DNA of 64,000 nt. Origin: Agelas oroides (Eukaryota > Porifera > Demospongiae > Agelasida > Agelasidae). How positions within the stretch are numbered: the stretch's first letter is position 1; every line of letters starts with the position of its first letter. The DNA is taken from contig OX422195.1 in assembly GCA_949130485.1 (NCBI GenBank), positions 3,928,066 through 3,992,065 on the forward strand, read 5' to 3'. Below the pieces are notes generated by a model. It saw nothing but the letters and a program-made list of their open reading frames with translations, had not been told where the DNA came from and searched no databases. Made by a program: the position numbers and the translations under genes. This document shows, piece by piece, positions 60,091 through 64,000 of this stretch.

Positions 60091-63000
60091 CCTGTTTATG
60101 TGCAGGAAAGACCTGATAACCCCGACTTCACCTCCGATGAGGTTCTCTGAAGCACGTGGAGGCCTGTTTAAGTGCCAGAACAGATCGCGAAAGCAGTTTT
60201 CATCACTGTGGGGTGTATGTGAGGCTCGTGCAAACATGTTTATGTGCGGGAAAGACCAGATAACGCCGTTTTGATCTCAGTGGAGGTGCTGTGAAGCATG
60301 TGGAGGCATGCTAAAGTGCCAGAGAAGATCGAGAAAGCAGTTTTCACCATGGTGGAGGACCTCTGAGGTTGGTGCAAGCCTGTTTATGTGCGGGAAAGAC
60401 CTTGTAACGCCATTTTCACCTTCGAGGTGGTACTGTGAAGCTCGTTCTGGTCTGTTTAAGTGCCAGAGAAGATCCAGAAAGCAGTTTTCACCACTGTTGA
60501 CACCCTGTGATGTTGGTGCAAGCCTGTTCATATGTGGGAAATACCTGATAACACCGTTTTAACCTCCGAAGAGGTGCTGTGAATCATGTGCAGGCCTGTT
60601 TAAGTGCCAGGGAAGATCGAGAAAGCAGTATTCACTACTGTGGAGGCCCTGTGAGGTTGGTGCTAGACTGTTTATGCGCGAGAAAGGCCTGATAACGCCG
60701 TTTTAACCTCCGAGGAGGTGCTGTGAAACACGTGGTGGCCTGTTCAAGTGCTAGGGAAGTTTGAGAAAGCTGTTTTCACCAATGTCGAGCCCCTTTTAGG
60801 TTCGCGCAAGCCTGTTTATGCGCAGTAAAAACCTAATAACGCCGTTTTCCCCTCCGAGGAGGTGCTGTGAAGTACGTGGAGGCCTGTTTAAGTGCCATAG
60901 AAGATCGAGAAAGCAGTTTTGACCACTTTGGAAGCACTGTGAGGTTGATGCAAGCCTGTTTATGCGCGGGAAAGACCTGATAACGTCGTTTTAACCTCCG
61001 AGGAGGTGCTGTGAAGCATGTGGAGGCATGTTTAAGTGCCAGAGAAGATCCAGAAAGCAGTTTTCACCACTGATGTCGCCCTGTGAGGTTGGTGCAAGCC
61101 TGTTTATATGTGGGAAATGCCTGATAACACCGTTTTAATACCGAGGAGGTGCTGTGATTCATGTGCAGTCCTGTTTAAGTGGTAGGGAAGATCGAGAAAG
61201 CAGTATTCACCACTGTGGAGGCCCTGTGAGGTTGGTACTAGACTGTTTATGTGCGGGAAAGGCCTGATAACGCCGTTTAAACCTCCGAGGAGGTGCTGTG
61301 AAGCATGTGCAAGCATGTTTAAGCGCGAGAGACGATCGAGAAATCAGTATTCACCATTGTGGAGGCGCTGTAAGGATGGTGCAAACCTGTTTATGTGCTG
61401 GAAAGACTTGAAAACGCCGTTTTAACCTCCGAGCAGGTACTAGTCAGCACGTACGAGGCCAATTTAAGTGCCAGAGAAGAGCGAGAAAGCAGTTTTGACA
61501 ACTGTGGAGGCCCTGTGAGGTTGGTGCAAGCCTGTTAATGTCCGGGAAAGACCTGATAGCGCCGTTTTAACCTCCGATGAGATGCTGCGAAGCACGTGGA
61601 GGCCTGTTTAAGTGCCAGAGAAGATCGAGAAAGCAGTTTTGACAACTGTGGAAGCACTGTGAGGTTGGTGGAAGCCTGTTTATGTACGGGAAAGACCTGA
61701 TAACGCCGTTTTTACCTCCGAGCAGGTGCTGTGAAGCACGTTGAGGCCTGTTTAAGTGCCCGAGAAGTTCTAGAAAGCAGGTTTGACCTCTTTGGAAGCA
61801 CTTTGAGGTTGGTGCAAGCCTGTATATGTGCGGGAAAGACCTGATATCGCGGTTTTAACCTCCGAGGAGATGCTGCGAAGCACGTGGAGGCCTGTTTAAA
61901 TGCCAGAGAAGATCGAGAAAGCAGTTTTCACCACTGTGGTGTCCCTGTGAGGTTGGTGGAAGCCTGTTTATGTGCCGGAAAGATCTGTCAAAGCAAGTTT
62001 ATCCTCCTGTGAGACGCTTGGAAGCACGTGGAGGGCTGTTTAAGTACCAGAGAATGTCGATAAAGCAGTTTTAACCGCTGTCTAGGCGCTGTGAGGTTGG
62101 TGTAAGCCTGTTTATGTGCGAGAAAGACCTGATAACGCCGTTTTATCCTCCGAGCAGGTACTGTGAAGCACGTGGAGGCCTGTTTAAGTGCCAGAGAAGA
62201 TCGAGAAAGCAGTTTTGACCACTTTGGAAGCACAGTGAGGTTGGTGCAAGCCTGTTTATGTGCGGAACAGAGCTGATAACGCAGTTTTAACCACCGATCA
62301 GGAGCTATGAAGCTCGTTCCGTCCTGTTTACTTGCCAGAGTAGATCGATAAAGCTGTTTTCTCCACTGTGGACGCTCTGTGAGGTTGGTGCAAGCCTGTT
62401 TATGTGCGGGAAACACCTGATAACGCAGTTTTAACCTCCGAGGAGGTGCTGTGAAGCTTGTCGAGGCATGTTTAAGCACCAGAGACGACCGAGAAAGCAG
62501 TTTTGACCACTGTGGAGGCGCTGTAAAGTGGGTGCAAACCTGTTTATGCGCGGGAAAGACCTGATAATGCCGCTTTAACCTCCTAGCAGGTCCTGTGAAG
62601 CACGTGCGAGGCCTGTTTAAGTGCCAAAGAAGATCGAGAAAGCAGTTTTCACCACTGTGGATGCGCTGTGAGGATGGTGCAAGCCTGTTTATCTGCGGTA
62701 AAGACCTGATAACACCGTTTTAACCTCCTATCAGGTGCTGTGAAGCACGTGGATGCCTGTTTAAGTACCAGAGAATATCGATAAAGCAGTTTTAACCGCT
62801 GTGGAGGCGCTGTGAGGTTGGTTAAAGCCTGTTTATGTGCGGGAAAGTCCTGATAAAAGCAGTTTTAACCGCCTGGGAGGTACTGTGAAGCTCGTTCAGG
62901 CCTGTTTAAGTGCCAGGGATGATCGAGAAAACAGTTTTGATCACTTTGGAAGCACTGTGAGGTTGGTGCATGCCTGTTTATGTGCGGGAAAGACCTGATG

Positions 63001-64000
63001 AAAGCAGTTTTAACCTCCGAGGAGGTACTGTGAAGCTCGTTCATGCCTGTTTAAGTGCCAGAGAAGATCGAGAAAGCAGTTTTGATCACTTTGGAAGCAC
63101 TGTGAGGTTGGTGCAAGACTGCTTATGTGCGGAACAGAGCTGATAGCGCAGTTTTAACCTCCGAACAGGTTCTGTGAAGCTCGTTCAGGCCTATTTACTT
63201 GCCAGTGAAGATCGAGAAAGCTGTTTTCACCACTGTGGACGCCCTGTGAGGTTGGTTCAAGCCTGTTTATGTGCGGGAATGTCCTGGTAAAAGCAGTTTT
63301 AACCTCCGAGAAGGTACTGTGAAGCTCGTTCTGGCCTGTTTAAGTGCCAGAGACGATCGAGAATGCAGTTTTGACCACTGTGGAGGCGCTGTAAGGTGGG
63401 TGCAAGCCTGTTTATGCGCGGGAAAGACCTGATAATGCCGTTTTAACCTCCGAGAAGGTACTGTGAAGCTCGTTCATGCCTGTTTAAGTGCCAGAGTAGA
63501 AAGAGAAAGCAGTTTTGACCACTTTGGAAGCACAGTGAGGTTGGTGCAAGCCTGGTTTATGTGCGGATCAGAGCTGATAACGCAGTTTTAACCTCCGATC
63601 AGGAGCTATGAAGCTCGTTCCGTCCTGTTTATTTGCCAGAGTAGATCGATAAAGCTGTTTTCTCCACTGTGGACGCTCTGTGAGGTTGGTGCAAGCCTGT
63701 TTATGTGCGGGAAACACCTGATAACGCAGTTTTAACCTCCGAGGAGGTGCTGTGAAGCTTGTCGAGGCATGTTTAAGCACCAGAGACGACCGAGAAAGCA
63801 GTTTTGACCACTGTGGAGGCGCTGTAAAGTGGGTGCAAACCTGTTTATGCGCGGGAAAGACCTGATAATGCCGCTTTAACCTCCTAGCAGGTCCTGGGAA
63901 GCACGTGCGAGGCCTGTTTAAGTGCCAAAGAAGATCGAGAAAGCAGTTTTCACCACTGTGGATGCGCTGTGAGGACGGTGCAAGCCTGTTTATCTGCGGT
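60091..64000 (+). repeat. 144-bp satellite block (plus orientation), runs off the window
   Basis: Starts at the palindromic junction TTAAACAGCCTGTTTA. About 60251-62110 is the inverted copy of segment B. About 62200-62699 recurs at about 63500-64000 with an offset of 1300-1301 bp (nine units), cut by the window edge. Confidence 0.95.

Noticed and set aside
20833-64000. Dozens of 60-170 codon open frames with CLSAREDRESSFHHCGG-like or ALKQASTCFTAPPRRLKR-like proteins
   Set aside because: They are the same 144-bp satellite read in different frames and strands. They appear wherever stops are lost and have no consistent starts.
1-64000. Hammerhead ribozyme or CENP-B box in the satellite unit
   Set aside because: I looked for the CUGAUGA/GAAA core arrangement and for a CENP-B-like motif in the consensus and found neither.

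Overview
The window looks like one contig of an animal (metazoan) genome. It is about 80% tandem satellite, with a graveyard of eukaryotic transposons, very few coding exons and no bacterial-style operons. The transposon mix (Mutator-like MITEs, piggyBac, hAT-like and Tc1-like elements, a Penelope-like fragment, a CR1/Jockey-like LINE fragment and a retrotransposon with a restriction-like endonuclease) fits an aquatic invertebrate such as a sponge or cnidarian. That taxonomic guess comes from gene-family knowledge, not from a search.

Layout. 1-7347: 144-bp satellite, unit orientation +, split by a 565-bp MITE. 7348-18033: mostly non-satellite DNA holding an inverted-repeat element with a tRNA-like core, a dispersed repeat family, a candidate three-exon gene on the minus strand (10545 down to 9511), a CCCTCA-rich simple repeat, two halves of a piggyBac transposase relic (about 11190-11590 and 16935-18027), a decayed satellite patch and two MITEs. 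18034-20426: a diverged satellite subfamily arranged as a 7-monomer higher-order repeat, with a nested hAT-like element. 20427-20832: a Penelope-like GIY-YIG fragment. 20833-64000: the main satellite, mostly minus up to 49400 and mostly plus afterwards, with small inverted islands at 44671-44985 and 59725-60090. Insertions in it are a Tc1-like MITE (23171-23556), a LINE coding fragment (24218-24924), a 1210-bp Mutator-like element (26436-27645) and a nearly complete 3.4-kb retrotransposon (52786-56148).

The satellite unit is about 144 bp and is itself an old dimer of two 72-bp monomers (48 of 72 ungapped matches between consensus halves, by hand). Because 144 is 48 codons, frames stay in register from unit to unit, which explains the many 60-170 aa Cys/Arg-rich open frames. 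I treat those as repeat artefacts. The array is a mosaic of segmental copies, direct and inverted, and one inversion junction appears three times.

The one convincing long protein gene is the retrotransposon: an N-terminal cysteine cluster, a reverse transcriptase with a YADD box, then, after one frameshift, a CCHC knuckle and a restriction-like nuclease motif. Everything else coding is a relic or a low-confidence exon set.
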